64,000 nt of DNA from Ridgeia piscesae. Its lineage: Eukaryota; Annelida; Polychaeta; Sabellida; Siboglinidae. Below, piece after piece: positions 1-19,273 of the stretch (positions are counted from its first letter, which is position 1; each line of letters opens with the position of its first letter). The stretch covers positions 84,501 to 148,500 of the forward strand of contig JAODUO010000123.1 in the NCBI GenBank assembly GCA_025642075.2, in the 5' to 3' direction. A program made the position numbers and the translations under genes. Below the pieces are notes generated by a model that was not told where the DNA came from, searched no databases, and saw only the letters and a program-made list of their open reading frames with translations.

Positions 1-166
1 TCTTCTGTTACGTCCAGGTCACGTACATGTAATGGTCCTATTATTTGTGCCCCTTAATAACATATAAGACTGTAGATATGCCCCAGTGTTCTTACCCATG
101 GTTCTTCTATTCAGGAAGTCTAATCCTTACCTATGTCTTCGATGAATGCATCTTGTGTTGTTGGTT

Positions 167-355
167 AATTTATGGCTGTCATAACAAGTAAACATAACGA
201 TCACGTGACCTATCGTTTATGGTCGCTCATAACAACTAAATATAGCAATCATGTAACCAATTTTTTATGGTCACTCAACAAGTAAACATAGCGATCATGT
301 GACCTATTTTTTATGGCCAAGCATAACAAGTAAACATGGCGATCATGTGACTTGT
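167..355. repeat. About four copies of a ~49-bp tandem repeat
   Basis: Units share the pattern TATGG(C/T)..CTCATAACAAGTAAACATAGCGATCATGTGAC, with copies starting near 170, 218, 265 and 310. Copies differ by a few substitutions and small deletions. It lies in the BAK intron upstream of the BH3 exon. Confidence 0.75.
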
Positions 356-482
356 TGATGTGGTTGCTGGTCGCATTGGGCAGGTGGTCACTCATTACAG
401 TTATATAGTTGTTAGAAGCAATCCATGACTAGGATTGTGCTTGCTCTAAGTGGTCGCATACTAGAGTGGTTATACGAGACAT

Positions 483-582
483 TTGGTCGCGTAACAGAGG
501 TGGCCGCATAATAGAGGTGGCCGCATAATAGAGGTGGTCGCATAATAGAGGTGGTCACATAATTGAGGTGGTCACACAAGAG
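483..582. repeat. About six copies of a ~17-bp tandem repeat
   Basis: Degenerate units of the form GAGGTGGCCGCATAATA repeat from about 483 to 582, about 70 bp upstream of the BAK BH3 exon. Confidence 0.75.
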
Positions 583-653
583 AGACAGGTTCTGCTGTAT
601 CTGACACAGTAGCGGTGGGACAGGAGGATGACGTGTGTGTTTGTGTGTTGCAG

Positions 654-797
654 TCCCGCGGCTAGGATAGGCCGGCAACTGGCGATGATTGGGGATGACA
701 TCAATGACCGATACTCACCCCAGTTCAACCAGATGATCCGCACCCTCAACATCACCCCAGACACAGCCTACGAGGCCTTTGCCGGCGTCGCCAGGAA
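654..797 (+). CDS. BAK1: BAK exon with BH3 motif
   Basis: The acceptor is a T/G-rich tract ending in cag before 654; the donor is GTAAGT at 798. The exon begins with one base that completes an upstream codon and ends with two bases of a Lys codon. It encodes about 47 residues: the BH3 helix with the LxxxGDD core (L-A-M-I-G-D-D), then the alpha-3/alpha-4 region. The upstream exon is not in the window. Confidence 0.93.
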
Positions 798-3700
798 GTA
801 AGTGTCGACAACTGATTACGTAGACACAAGGTGTAGGGTTTGCATTTGGCTGGGAATTCTGTGTTTACTAAAATGCACATGGTCAGAGCACATTACAGCT
901 GTAGTTTTTAATATTCCATCACATTTGAGGACATTTTTACTAACTCTTACTTTTATAGACATGTATTGTTTTCAATAAATCAATCAATCAATCAATCAAT
1001 ATGTTTATTTTGTTTTTAAACAACAATATACTGTTAGAAAAAGGGGTGTAAGGTAGAAACCAAGAGGTTTTGACTGTATGCAAAATAAAAAAGACTAATA
1101 ATTAGTAGAAAAATGACATTTTTATTTAACTAATTTGATTTATTTATTTGTTATGTTTAATTAACAGTTTTAATATGACTAACGTGCTAATGAACATTAG
1201 TCTATAACACACATTGAGTAGCTTGAATTTTATTGTGCAGTGCTTTGAGCATATTGCGCTTTATGAATATTAAACATTATTATGAAACAGAGTGTTGGTA
1301 TCTGTTGTCATCCTGTGAAGCCATTTCATATATGTGTTATTTCACACAGGGGGTGGGTGTGTTGGAAGGCATGGCACCATTACCAACTGTCTTTTCTCCA
1401 GTACATAGCTGTTTTTGTTTAAAATTATAGTAAGGAGATACATTTGCATAAGTGAACATCGGATGCATGCATAATTGAGAGGTTTATTAAAAAGGTGATT
1501 GCCACATAGTGGCCTCAATTGAGGGGTGTCCTGTCCACAAGGGAGTTGGAAGTGTTTGTGTGCCCTCTCCAGTGAAACAATCAAGTGGTCGTAGTAGAAG
1601 GGTTTGTTCATAATTCTAACACTATGTTCGTTGCTGCAGGTTGTTTCGTGACGGCAACATCAACTGGGGTCGCATCATCACACTGCTGTGCTTTGGCTAC
1701 CGGATGGCAGTCACAGTGATCCAGCGTGGTATACGCGGCTTCTTCTCAAACATTGTCGGCTTTGTCGTCAAGTTCATCATGACGGAGAAGATTGCCAAGT
1801 GGATCGCAGAGCAAGGAGGCTGGGTAAGGACATCACTCCTAGCAGCTCTCACCAGGCCCTAGGTACGACACAAAGATGTCTGGTCCCGCTCCCTCCCTCC
1901 CTCCCTCCCCCCTCCATCCCTCCCTCCCTCTGCCTGCCCTCCCTTTCCCCACCACTGTCTCACTCTCTGTTTCTCCCTCTCTCCATCCAACCTTTCCTCC
2001 CTCTCTCCCATTGACAGTTTGTTTCACCTCTCACCCCTGCATCATTCCCACCAAATCCCCATTCACCCCCCCCCCTCCCTGTCCTTCGTCCACTCCAACC
2101 GTCCAACCCAACAGAATGTCCACTCTCCAGCTGCATCGCCTCTGGTTCCTTCTCCTTAGTCCTCATCAATGTCCTACCGACTGTGGACGCTGTGTGGAGT
2201 GTGTACTAATGACACTGTCAAATACAGTTCTATAGGCATGCGTGCATGTTGTAACTGTTAATTCACAATCGCAATCATTTCTATAATTACTTTACGCCAT
2301 ACATAATAATATCCAGTACATCAAACTCACTGGTGTACTTTTGTTCTGCGGTGTAATCCTGCTTGTCATGTACAAGTCAATTAAAATACAAACATGTAAC
2401 TAGTTGATGTTATAGTGGTGCCACCTAGTGATTAACCACGTAGTCAAGTAACACCCTCTTCAGTGTCTTCCCTTGATCTCAGTCATCTTTCCCAAAACCC
2501 CCTGCTCCCTCTTCACACATCACTCATCCCCCTCTAGTCCCTTAGGTTTTGGATGGGAAACTTCCATGGCCTGTTCGTATAAACTGTAAGAACTTAGTAT
2601 TAATTATTGGGGATATAGAAAGGAAATACACGATTGCGAACTGATTTGTGAGCCTTGGTGCAGCCGTCAGGGATGGATGAGAGGATAGAGGGTGGTGAAG
2701 GAAAGTTGTCAGTTTGTAGAGTAGCTACAATAACATGTCGGGTGTCCTGTGTCATCAAACTCCTATCACAACTGACTTGACGTGAGTCACTGACTGATAG
2801 ATGACACGTGACTGTGTCATGTTTGTGACATGGGCAGCTGCTTCGGACGTTGCTGGTGGTCATAGCTAGCCCACACCTGTCTGGTCAGTCAGGTGTGCTG
2901 ACCACTCATGTGTTTGCCTGCAGCTGTCAGACCACATCACTGGCCAGTGGCTATCCAGTCTTTGACCACTTCACTGGACTGTCACAGTTTCAGTCATTAG
3001 CCCTGTCATGTGCAAGAAATGACTTCAGATGTAAAGAAATATTAATTAGTTGTTCATTATAATATAAACTTATATTTGGCCTTCATCCACATAAAGCAAA
3101 CTGCTTTTTAACTTTACTTTAATATTATTAATTATATCATAACTACCTGGTATACATGGTCTGAATTTTAAAATATTTGTTTTTCCTGAGTGCTGCAGTA
3201 GCCCTCAATTTGGTGCTATTTAAATAAAGCTATTTGTATTAAGCTATCACAGTGCAACAGTTCTAACAAACAGATAATGAATTGACAGTTACAACAAAAC
3301 AATTTATGCACAAGACTGACACCCGTTTGCTATTCATAGGATGTGGTGTGTATCAATTAATTCTATGAAAATATGTTTAAGTGTTTTATGTTGTCTGTGT
3401 CACATGGTTTACTCTGTCAGCTGACCATATCCTGTCTGTGTCATGGTTTACTCTGTCAGCTGACCATATCCTGTCTGTGTCATGGTTTACTCTGTCAACT
3501 GACCATGTCCTGTCTGTGTCATGGTTTACTCTGTCAACTGACCGTGTCCTGTGTGTGTCATGGTTTACTCTGTCAACTGACCATATCCTGTCTGTGTCAT
3601 GGTTTACTCTGTCAACTGACCGTGTCCTGTGTGTGTCATGGTTTACTCTGTCAACTGACCATATCCTGTCTGTGTCATGGTTTACTCTGTCAACTGACCA

Positions 3701-4530
3701 TGTCCTGTCTGTGTCATGGTTTACTCTGTCAACTGACCGTGTCCTGTGTGTGTCATGGTTTACTCTGTCAACTGACCATGTTCTGTATGTATCATGGTTT
3801 ACTCTGTCAACTGACCGTGTCCTGTGTGTGTCATGGTTTACTCTGTCAACTGACCATGTTCTGTATGTATCATGGTTTACTCTGTCAATTGACCATATCC
3901 TGTCTGTGTCATGGTTTACTCTGTCAACTGACCATATCCTGTGTGTGTCATGGTTTACTCTGTCAACTGACCATGTCCTGTGTGTGTCATGGTTTACTCT
4001 GTCAACTGACCATGTCCTGTGTGTGTCATGGTTTACTCTGTCAACTGACCGTGTCCTGTGTGTGTCATGGTTTACTCTGTCAACTGACCGTGTCCTGTGT
4101 GTCATGGTTTACTCTGTCAACTGACCATGTCCTGTGTGTGTCATGGTTTACTCTGTCAACTGACCATGTCCTGTCCGTGTCATGGTTTACTCTGTCAACT
4201 GACCATGTCCTGTCTGTATCATGGTTTACTCTGTCAATTGACCATATCCTGTCTGTGTCATGGTTTACTCTGTCAACTGACCATGTCCTGTGTGTGTCAT
4301 GGTTTACTCTGTCAACTGACCATGTCCTGTGTGTGTCATGGTTTGCTCTGTCAACTGACCATGTCCTGTGTGTGTCATGGTTTACTCTGTCAACTGACCA
4401 TGTCCTGTGTGTGTTTCAGCGGGCAGTGTTGCTGTACGTGCCAGAGACCGTGGGATGGCCAACCATCTGCATGATACTCAGCATTGCGGCCATATCTATC
4501 ATGTCTGCCCTCTTCTTCTCGCGCAAGTGA
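654..4530 (+). CDS. BAK1: BAK-like pro-apoptotic BCL2 family protein, 3' three coding exons (5' partial)
   Basis: Coding exons are 654-797, 1640-1823 and 4420-4530 (stop TGA at 4528-4530). Phases close: the first exon enters with one base finishing a codon and ends with two bases over, and exon 2 ends in phase 0. The protein carries a BH3 segment (IGRQLAMIGDDIND), a BH1 segment with NWGR directly after the first splice, a BH2 segment (KWIAEQGGW), and a hydrophobic C-terminal anchor (TICMILSIAAISIMSALFF) ending in basic SRK. Order and wording match vertebrate BAK much better than BAX or BOK. In this family, BAK sits in the mitochondrial outer membrane by its tail, and after BH3-only activation it oligomerises and permeabilises the membrane. 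The N-terminal exons are outside the window. The second intron holds a 39-bp minisatellite that runs up to the last acceptor. No obvious polyadenylation signal was seen close to the stop. Confidence 0.93.
1640..1823 (+). CDS. BAK1: BAK exon with BH1 and BH2 motifs
   Basis: The exon runs from a gctgcag acceptor to the donor TGG|GTAAGG. BH1 (LFRDGNINWGR) is at its start, followed by the hydrophobic alpha-5/alpha-6 hairpin (central pore-forming helices in this family), and BH2 (WIAEQGGW) is at its end. The reading frame continues from the previous exon. Confidence 0.93.
1885..2105 (+). repeat. Pyrimidine-rich CCCT-type low-complexity tract
   Basis: A C/T-rich stretch with runs of CCCT/CCTC begins about 60 bp after the donor of the BAK BH1/BH2 exon. 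Open frames across it are compositional artefacts. Confidence 0.8.
3388..4417. repeat. 39-bp minisatellite, about 26 copies
   Basis: The unit is approximately CATGGTTTACTCTGTCAACT followed by GACCATGTCCTGTGTGTGT. Variants alternate ATATCC/GTGTCC/TGTTCT and CTGTGTGT/GTGTGTGT. Because 39 is a multiple of three, several frames on both strands stay open and look like 13-residue repeat proteins; one unit near 4097 is 2 bp short, which shifts the frame. The array lies in the last BAK intron and abuts the acceptor of the last exon. Confidence 0.95.
4420..4530 (+). CDS. BAK1: BAK last coding exon, tail anchor
   Basis: Acceptor tgtgtttcag at 4410-4419, phase 0 entry, 36 codons plus TGA. It encodes a short linker with Trp and a hydrophobic segment of about 19 residues, then SRK, the expected layout for a mitochondrial tail-anchored BCL2 protein. 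The upstream polypyrimidine/GT tract is the end of the 39-bp repeat array. Confidence 0.9.
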   Translation, partial: RAVLLYVPETVGWPTICMILSIAAISIMSALFFSRK

Positions 4531-5387
4531 CCCGCGCCTGTCTCCGTGTCAGGCCCACATTGCCGACCGAGCTCGCACAGAGCAGACATTGGCAGACTGC
4601 TATTGGCAGGCGCTGTCGGGGAATCGCAGAGACAATGACAACATGCTAACGACGAATCGTAACTTTGCAACGACTATGACATCCGGAAGCGTCCGGAATG
4701 TCGTCGCAGATGAGGATAATAACATCGCAGCAAGAAATCTTTGTGAAGATTTGAAATTTGCTCACTCATTCACGCATGCCACCTGGTGGCAGCATTCAGC
4801 AGTGACAATTATGAATCGGTGGCTGCCTTGAAGGCGGTCGCGTCTACGATGCACACGTTAGAGGTTCCTAAGGATTCCATGAAGTCTCAAGACAGTAGTA
4901 GAATATGTGTAAATAGAGGCTGAGGCTGGTGGCGAGATAAACATCTGTCTAATCATGTACACATATTTTTATTAGGAAATCTGTCATTCGTGACGTCGAC
5001 ATTCCAGAGTTGGACAACGTTCGATGACCGCTGGTTGAGATGCAAAAAGATGTGTGCAAACAAACTTATCACGTGTTAAAATATCGGAGTGTTTTTAATG
5101 AATTTCTGATTTGTGCTATAGTGTAGTGGTTTCTCTGTGGAGAGTTTGTTGGTCTGGCGTAGGTCAACTCTGGAGTGTTGCGTCTTTAGGGTCGTCGTGT
5201 GCTCGTGACGTATCTGGGTAATGACGATTTGATCTCCAAGCGTTAATTGAGTGTTCTTTCGTGTATGACCAGAATACATTCGTCGACTTAATGCACACAT
5301 GCACGTGTACATGCGAGCGTGTATGACGTGTGTGTAGTGAAAATATATATGTATATTCGCACATAAAGATATATGTGTAAGTATATA

Positions 5388-5395
<8 letters not shown>

Positions 5396-5441
<46 letters not shown>

Positions 5442-5485
5442 TATATACACATGTATATAATTATACCTTACATGAGATTATTTTT

Positions 5486-5526
<41 letters not shown>
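5396..5526. repeat. (TA)n microsatellites, two blocks
   Basis: Pure or nearly pure TA runs cover roughly 5400-5436 and 5489-5525, separated by AT-rich DNA. Confidence 0.9.
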
Positions 5527-8165
5527 CATGTTGATATATATATATGTGTGTGCATATTTAATATAAAGTTTGTATTTTGTATGGAAAGTATTATCACAGA
5601 TGGATGTGTCTGCACGCACACACGCATGCACACATACACACGTACCTTTGCATACACGTGTGCACAAACGCATGCACCGACATTCTTGCATCTTGCACAG
5701 GTTTTCATGTACATTTCTTCTTGCCTATTCCAGGAGACAGTAGGTTGAGTTTGTGAGTAGGTTGTTTTGTAGGCTCTAGTGGGTAGATAGAATGAACTAG
5801 GTTTGCGAGAGAGAGAGAGAGAGAGAAGTTACTTAATGCCACGATTAATTAATTAAGTGAGAAAATCTGCGATTGTTCTGCAAAGTCTGTCTCCAGTGTC
5901 AGTGTTTGACGTATGGGTGTATGGGCACGATTTGCCAAAGAGTCATGGTACAGACGGTCATTCAGTGCTTTGCGGGTCACAACAACATTACAATACAAAC
6001 ACAACTGTGAGTACGAGGATTATTTCAGACCTTTTGTTATTTCATTTACATTCACAGATTGGTGTATTCAAAAACACCGTTTTTACCCGATTGAAATATA
6101 CACGATAAGCCACAGCCAAAACTATATGCGTGATCTCTTCTCTGTCAAGCTGGCTTCAGGCAGATACAGGCAGTTTTGATGGCAACAGAAGGACTAACTG
6201 GTGGTTGTAATGTTGCTGGCGTCACACCCAAATCGATGTAGTTCAGAGTCATGTACCAAAGAGGGTTAAAGATTGAATGTTTATTTGAGTTGGTTGCATC
6301 TGGTAGCAAGCATTTCTGTTGCAAGTAGCAGCTAGCTACACTAGCTCAGCAACACCTGCCTGGTGTTTGAACCAATCAGAATGATCTCTGGAACATCTAC
6401 AGGGAAATACCGTTCCATGCATTCTTCTTCAGCCTCTTCTGAATCTTGCCTGCTACAGTTTCAAACTTTTCAGCATGAATATTACTCGTAACTATTACAA
6501 ATTGAATAGCCAAAAGGTATCAATCCCAAAAGGTTTTTCTATTTTTACTGGCATTTATATTTCTGTTTACCATCACGTGGTCAAGTATGTTGTATTTTTT
6601 TTATGGTTTTGTGATATCTTTTCAAGACGTTTCATGACTTCACGCTTTATGATGATTACGGCTTTATCTTAATTTATGTAATTTTTAGTTTTTCATGTGG
6701 AACTGCCATACTGCCTGGAATGTATGTGTGTGTTTGGTAGAACACACGTGTCATGTGGAACACATGTTGTGTGGAATATGACTGTGTTATGTGGAACATA
6801 CGACTGAAATGGTTCTCCCGTTGACAAAGAAACTTTATTTTTTATGATTGTAATACTGACAACCTTCTCACCCTTGGGCACACAATGCACCTTCCATCTT
6901 CATATGTTGGGCTGTGTCATTGCTGAGTGAGGTGGTTGTTAGGTTGGGTGTGTCCAAGTAACTGGGTTATACAATAGCAAGTAAACATTTACATGTGGCT
7001 TCACATATCTTTGAGGAAAGCCTTTTTATATAGTGATGACAAATTTATTTCTTGAAATGTTTTTCCCAATAAATGCTGTCATTACCATGTAAGTCATCTT
7101 TTGGATGTGGTAGTTTGGATATTTGCTATAAACCATATTATAAAGATAAATTTTGCTACTCGACTGTTTAGCACAGTTCATCAACGTTGTAAAAAATATT
7201 AATAAGTAATTAATATAAATAATATTAAATAAGTCATTAATATTGTTTAAGAGTAGAAACTTGGTTGTTGAATTACTTGGCACTTTACAATGTCTGAATT
7301 TAACACACCAAAGATAGGCAATTTTTTACTGGATGATGTCAAAATTCCAACCAAGACTTGTTGAACAAGTAGGAGACTTGAGTCTCTCGGATGGTTCTTG
7401 TGTTACACCAGAGTCGCACTGAGTTGACAGATGACATGGTACTTAGTGTAGGGGGTTCTTCACCCACAGTTGCAGGGTGAGTTGACAGTTTACTGCTGAG
7501 TTTTACCCCAATTTGGGACCTTGCTGATTTATACTGATGCCCACTTCAGTGACAAGAATATGATTATTTGAGCTGTGTCATGGGAGAGAACATTACCTGG
7601 AACAGCCTTCTGCTGTTCCATCAGTTGGTGTCGGAGGGAGGGTGTGTCTCTGGTACTGTACATGTGTACACAATGTCGGTGACACTGTCTGTATATGCAG
7701 CACAACGACTATGACATGTCTTGACATGGCAACGAGGTTTATGTGCAATCGGTAATGTTTGATGTATTTCTAAGTAAAAGCGATATCTTAATATTATAAA
7801 ATTTGTCAATAAATGATCATGAAACGATGATGTTGTCTGTTTGGTTTGTCTTTTTCACTGCTGACTGACTAGTATTAAATGAAATACCTTCAGAAGATCA
7901 GTGAATGGAATCTACAGTAATTATTCCATACATAATATTAAATCCATAGAACTGCTAACAGTTCTCTACACTTTACTACCTGGCTGACCTATTCAATCAA
8001 GAGCCATATTGACTTATCTAGGAAGATTTCAGCCACCCTGCAATTAATGCACAAAGACTTAATTCACAAACATCTACCTCTATCTATAGCCAGGCACTCA
8101 TTCATATGACTGAACAAATTGGAGCAATGTTATGTGAAAGAACTTACCCAAGGTTCAACACAGAA

Positions 8166-8790
8166 GTTGGTCCCCCCCAAAAAAAGGGAGATTAATCCCT
8201 AAACATAGTTAGGTGGGAGATTAGTTCCCCATAAAACAAGTGGTAGATGGGAGGTTGGTTCCCCAAAAATGTGTGGGAAATGTGAATGGGAGGTCCCCCA
8301 CCAAAAGGGAGTTAATTCCCTAAAATAGATGGGAGATGGGGAAAAAAACTGGTGGGAGATGGGAGGTTCCCCAAAAAACCAGGTGGTAGGTCCCCCAAAA
8401 TTCATAATGGGCAATGGGAGGGATGTTGGACCCTAGAATAAATGGAAGGTTGGCAAAAACAAGTTGAAGATGGGAGGTTATATAGATGCTTTGGTGTATT
8501 TGTGATGTTGGCCCCCAAAGCAACAGGTGGGAGATGGGAAATAGGGAAATTATGGGATGGGAGGTTGGATCCAGAAAGAAATGCTGAAAATGGGAATTTG
8601 AACAAAACCAGTTAGAAGATGGGACGTTGAATACATTTTTTAAAAATGCGGGCCCCAAAACAAGAGAGAAATGCAAGGTTTCCTTAAACAGATGGCGATG
8701 GGTGTTTACCCCCAACAACATATAAGAGATGGAAACGTCAACCCAAAAACAAATGCAATGTTTGCCCCTATAACGGTGGGGTAGGGTGGG
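8166..8790. repeat. Degenerate GGGAGATGGGAGGTTGG-type minisatellite
   Basis: Imperfect units of about 35-55 bp carry GGGAGATGGGAGGTTGGTTC and CCCCAAAAA blocks. They recur at least ten times and become more diverged toward 8790. The long open frame on the minus strand here is read through this repeat and looks like no known protein. Confidence 0.7.
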
Positions 8791-9495
8791 GAGACCGAGA
8801 CACCTATACTGCAGCTCTTCACCATTGTTCAGCCCAACAGCAATTTTTATTTGGAATAAGTTTAGAAGAACAATTTTAAACAAAGGCAATATTTATCTCA
8901 TGATGAGAAGGCAAAATATTCAGTAACAGTGTATCTATTCTAGGATATCGGAGAGAGCCCAAATTTATAAGCACGGTCTATTAAAAATGTAGCACGTGAC
9001 GTTGTTCGAGTCAATATGACCACAGGTTAAAATGTGACATTGAGGGAAACTAGCCAAAAAGTAGTTTATGACCCAATGCGCCAAGAATATGCATAACGCT
9101 ATCTAAGTTAGTAGCCCAGAGGATGTTCAACGTTAGACGTAGACAATTCTGAGATGACGGTAGAGCGTGTCAAATATGGCGCCACCTGGTGAACAACAAC
9201 ATAATAAATAAAGAAGATGACCTAATAGGTGGCGCCACTACGAGTCAAATCACAACCAGAGCTAGCTAGATAGCTTTGCCATAACATTAAAAACAAATAT
9301 ACTGATGAAATATTGTAGCGGAATTATAATAATTAAATATAATGGAACACTGCAATTACAATAATGCAGAATATTTTTATGATGACTACACTGACAAAAT
9401 TGTATAATAATTGGTTTATATCTTGGTGACAATGTGTATAATAAATAAAAGAGTATTGACCTTGTTACTGCATAATAACACATTTTCAAATTGGC

Positions 9496-9735
9496 AGGAG
9501 GTAATCAGTGGAATACCACAAGGATCTTTTTTTATATTTTTATAACTGATTTACCAGATGTTATAAAGATCTCTCACATTTTCTTTTCTTGACTAGAAAC
9601 TCTTCAAAACTATATATATACAAGAGAGGACTGCACTAACATTCAACAAGATCTTCTCGCAGTCGAAAAATGGACAGACACATCACTTTTGCAGTTTCAC
9701 CCCGATAAATGTAACCAGTTGCGAATAACAACACT
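9496..9735 (+). mobile_element. LINE reverse-transcriptase remnant
   Basis: Plus-strand translation gives QEVISGIPQGS, then FFITDLPDVI, then after a gap DCTNIQQDLLAVEKWTD and LLQFHPDKCNQLRIT. These correspond to the GxPQGS(V)LGPLLF block and the thumb-proximal FHPDKC block of CR1/Jockey/Rex-type non-LTR retrotransposons. The catalytic (Y/F)ADD box lies in the missing part, so the copy is dead. Confidence 0.75.
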
Positions 9736-10774
9736 CACATATTGCATTTGCACATCGTTTATTGCCATAGTATGCATATTATTGTGCATTTCCATCATAT
9801 CTAAAATATCTAAAATATTATGCAATTTATACAACAACTGGGAATATATAAGATTTACACACTTCTATCAAATCAATAAGTAGACTTGTTAATTATCAAA
9901 CGTAACTCTCAAAAAGTGAATTTACTAGCTGTGCTGTTCATTATCAGAGAAACAGTATAAATACATGTTTCTTCACACATATATTACAGTGATGGGTTTA
10001 GTTAAATAATTAATTAATCAAATAAATATTTACTTAAATAATTAATTAATCAAATAAATATTTAAAACGCAACTCCATATTTATAACACAGTAGAACAAT
10101 ACAAAAATAAGCAGTTATACATTTAGTCTCATTTAACTGACTCTTGCTCAGCGGTGTACCTTCGCCGAGAAGATGTGATGTGTGAGGCTAAAGAAGAGCT
10201 GGGTAATCAAGGCTATTATAAATTAAGCAAAACTGCATGGTGTTATTTTGTTATGTGGCATATTTTAAATGTCACAATGCTAAATCTTAACCATTGCATA
10301 GCTGTAATTATCACCGATATCTTAATTGCAAGTATAATTATATAAGCACACAACTTCAACAATTCAAAAGTACACATTTTGCAGAAAAGCATATTAATGT
10401 TCAAAGCAAGTGTAAAGAAGGTACATTGCTAAAGCTTTGGCACAACCCTTCCATACACTTTCAAAGCTTATCTCTACAAATTATTCTTATATAATAAAAT
10501 TAACATGAATACCTGCAACATATGGCAAAATTAACACTTTAAATACATTCGTATTATGGCGCTTCGCAAGTCATTGTGCAAAAATTAAGGCACAATTTTA
10601 TGCATATGTATTCATACCTCAACAAATATTTCAGAAGTGTAGCTCTTGTTTGAATATACATATAAACCGTATAAACGTATATCAGTATCTATGTACTTCT
10701 AGAAATTCTACAACAACAAAATGGCATTGCAGATTTGAATGTGAAGTTGTATGGCAACACCAAGGAGGCAGCCA

Positions 10775-18913
<8,139 letters not shown>

Positions 18914-19273
18914 TGCACTGCATGGGTTTGTAGTTAATCCGTGCGCCCCTTAAGGCAATGTTTCAATCAGAGCGATGCTGAGCGCGATTTGTTTACTGTC
19001 GCCATAACAATGGTGTTTGACCCTGTTGTTATGGCAAGCGGCCATAAATGGTCAATGCCCGATGGGAAATCTGTTTTCTAAATAAATCGCTGTACTGATT
19101 TTATAATATTTCCACTGTAAACACTTTTTTGCTTGCATTATTAATACCTACCAGTATCAAAGTTTGAGAAAATGTATGACATTAATATCACGGTTCTCAC
19201 CAGCCTTGACCTTGTGTGAGACGGATTCAGAGTAAAATTGCAAGATCGTGGAAGCGATCTTGTTATTTGCAAA
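18914..19273. promoter_or_regulatory. Putative bidirectional promoter between the VWA-DUF4537 gene and NDUFB2
   Basis: The noncoding first exon of the minus-strand gene ends at 18913, and the NDUFB2 ATG is at 19274 on the plus strand. The two genes are therefore divergent, with only a few hundred bases between first exons. The interval holds two X-box-like motifs (18998-19011 and 19025-19038). No clear TATA box was seen. Transcription start sites are not known. Confidence 0.6.
18998..19038. promoter_or_regulatory. Pair of RFX X-box-like motifs
   Basis: GTCGCCATAACAAT at 18998-19011 and GTTGTTATGGCAAG at 19025-19038 each match the RFX consensus GTHNYYATRRNAAC at 13 of 14 positions; the last base differs in both. 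They share a perfect 10-bp inverted repeat, GCCATAACAA and TTGTTATGGC, 15 bp apart. RFX factors drive ciliary genes in animals, which fits the likely ciliary role of the minus-strand VWA-DUF4537 gene. Binding is inferred from sequence only. Confidence 0.55.

Larger units (their letters stand above)
4531..10774. other. Tail-to-tail region between BAK and the VWA-DUF4537 gene
   Basis: About 6.2 kb hold the BAK 3'UTR (length unknown) and intergenic DNA. I see (TA)n tracts near 5400-5436 and 5489-5525, a GA run at 5810-5826, a degenerate purine-rich repeat at 8166-8790 and a LINE fragment at 9496-9735. No conserved protein-coding exon was recognised. AATAAA motifs occur near 7067 and 7808, but none can be tied to a gene. 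Confidence 0.7.

Noticed and set aside
3388..4417. Possible CRISPR array (regular repeats)
   Set aside because: Repeats are contiguous without unique spacers, and the locus is an animal intron.
3373..4530. Long ORFs (up to 385 codons, both strands) with 13-residue repeats such as CHGLLCQLTISCL
   Set aside because: They are readings of the 39-bp intronic minisatellite; they stay open only because the period is a multiple of three, and they overlap the real BAK exon in the wrong frame.
8320..8889. 189-codon minus-strand ORF
   Set aside because: Lies in a degenerate tandem repeat, has no recognisable domain and no splice support.
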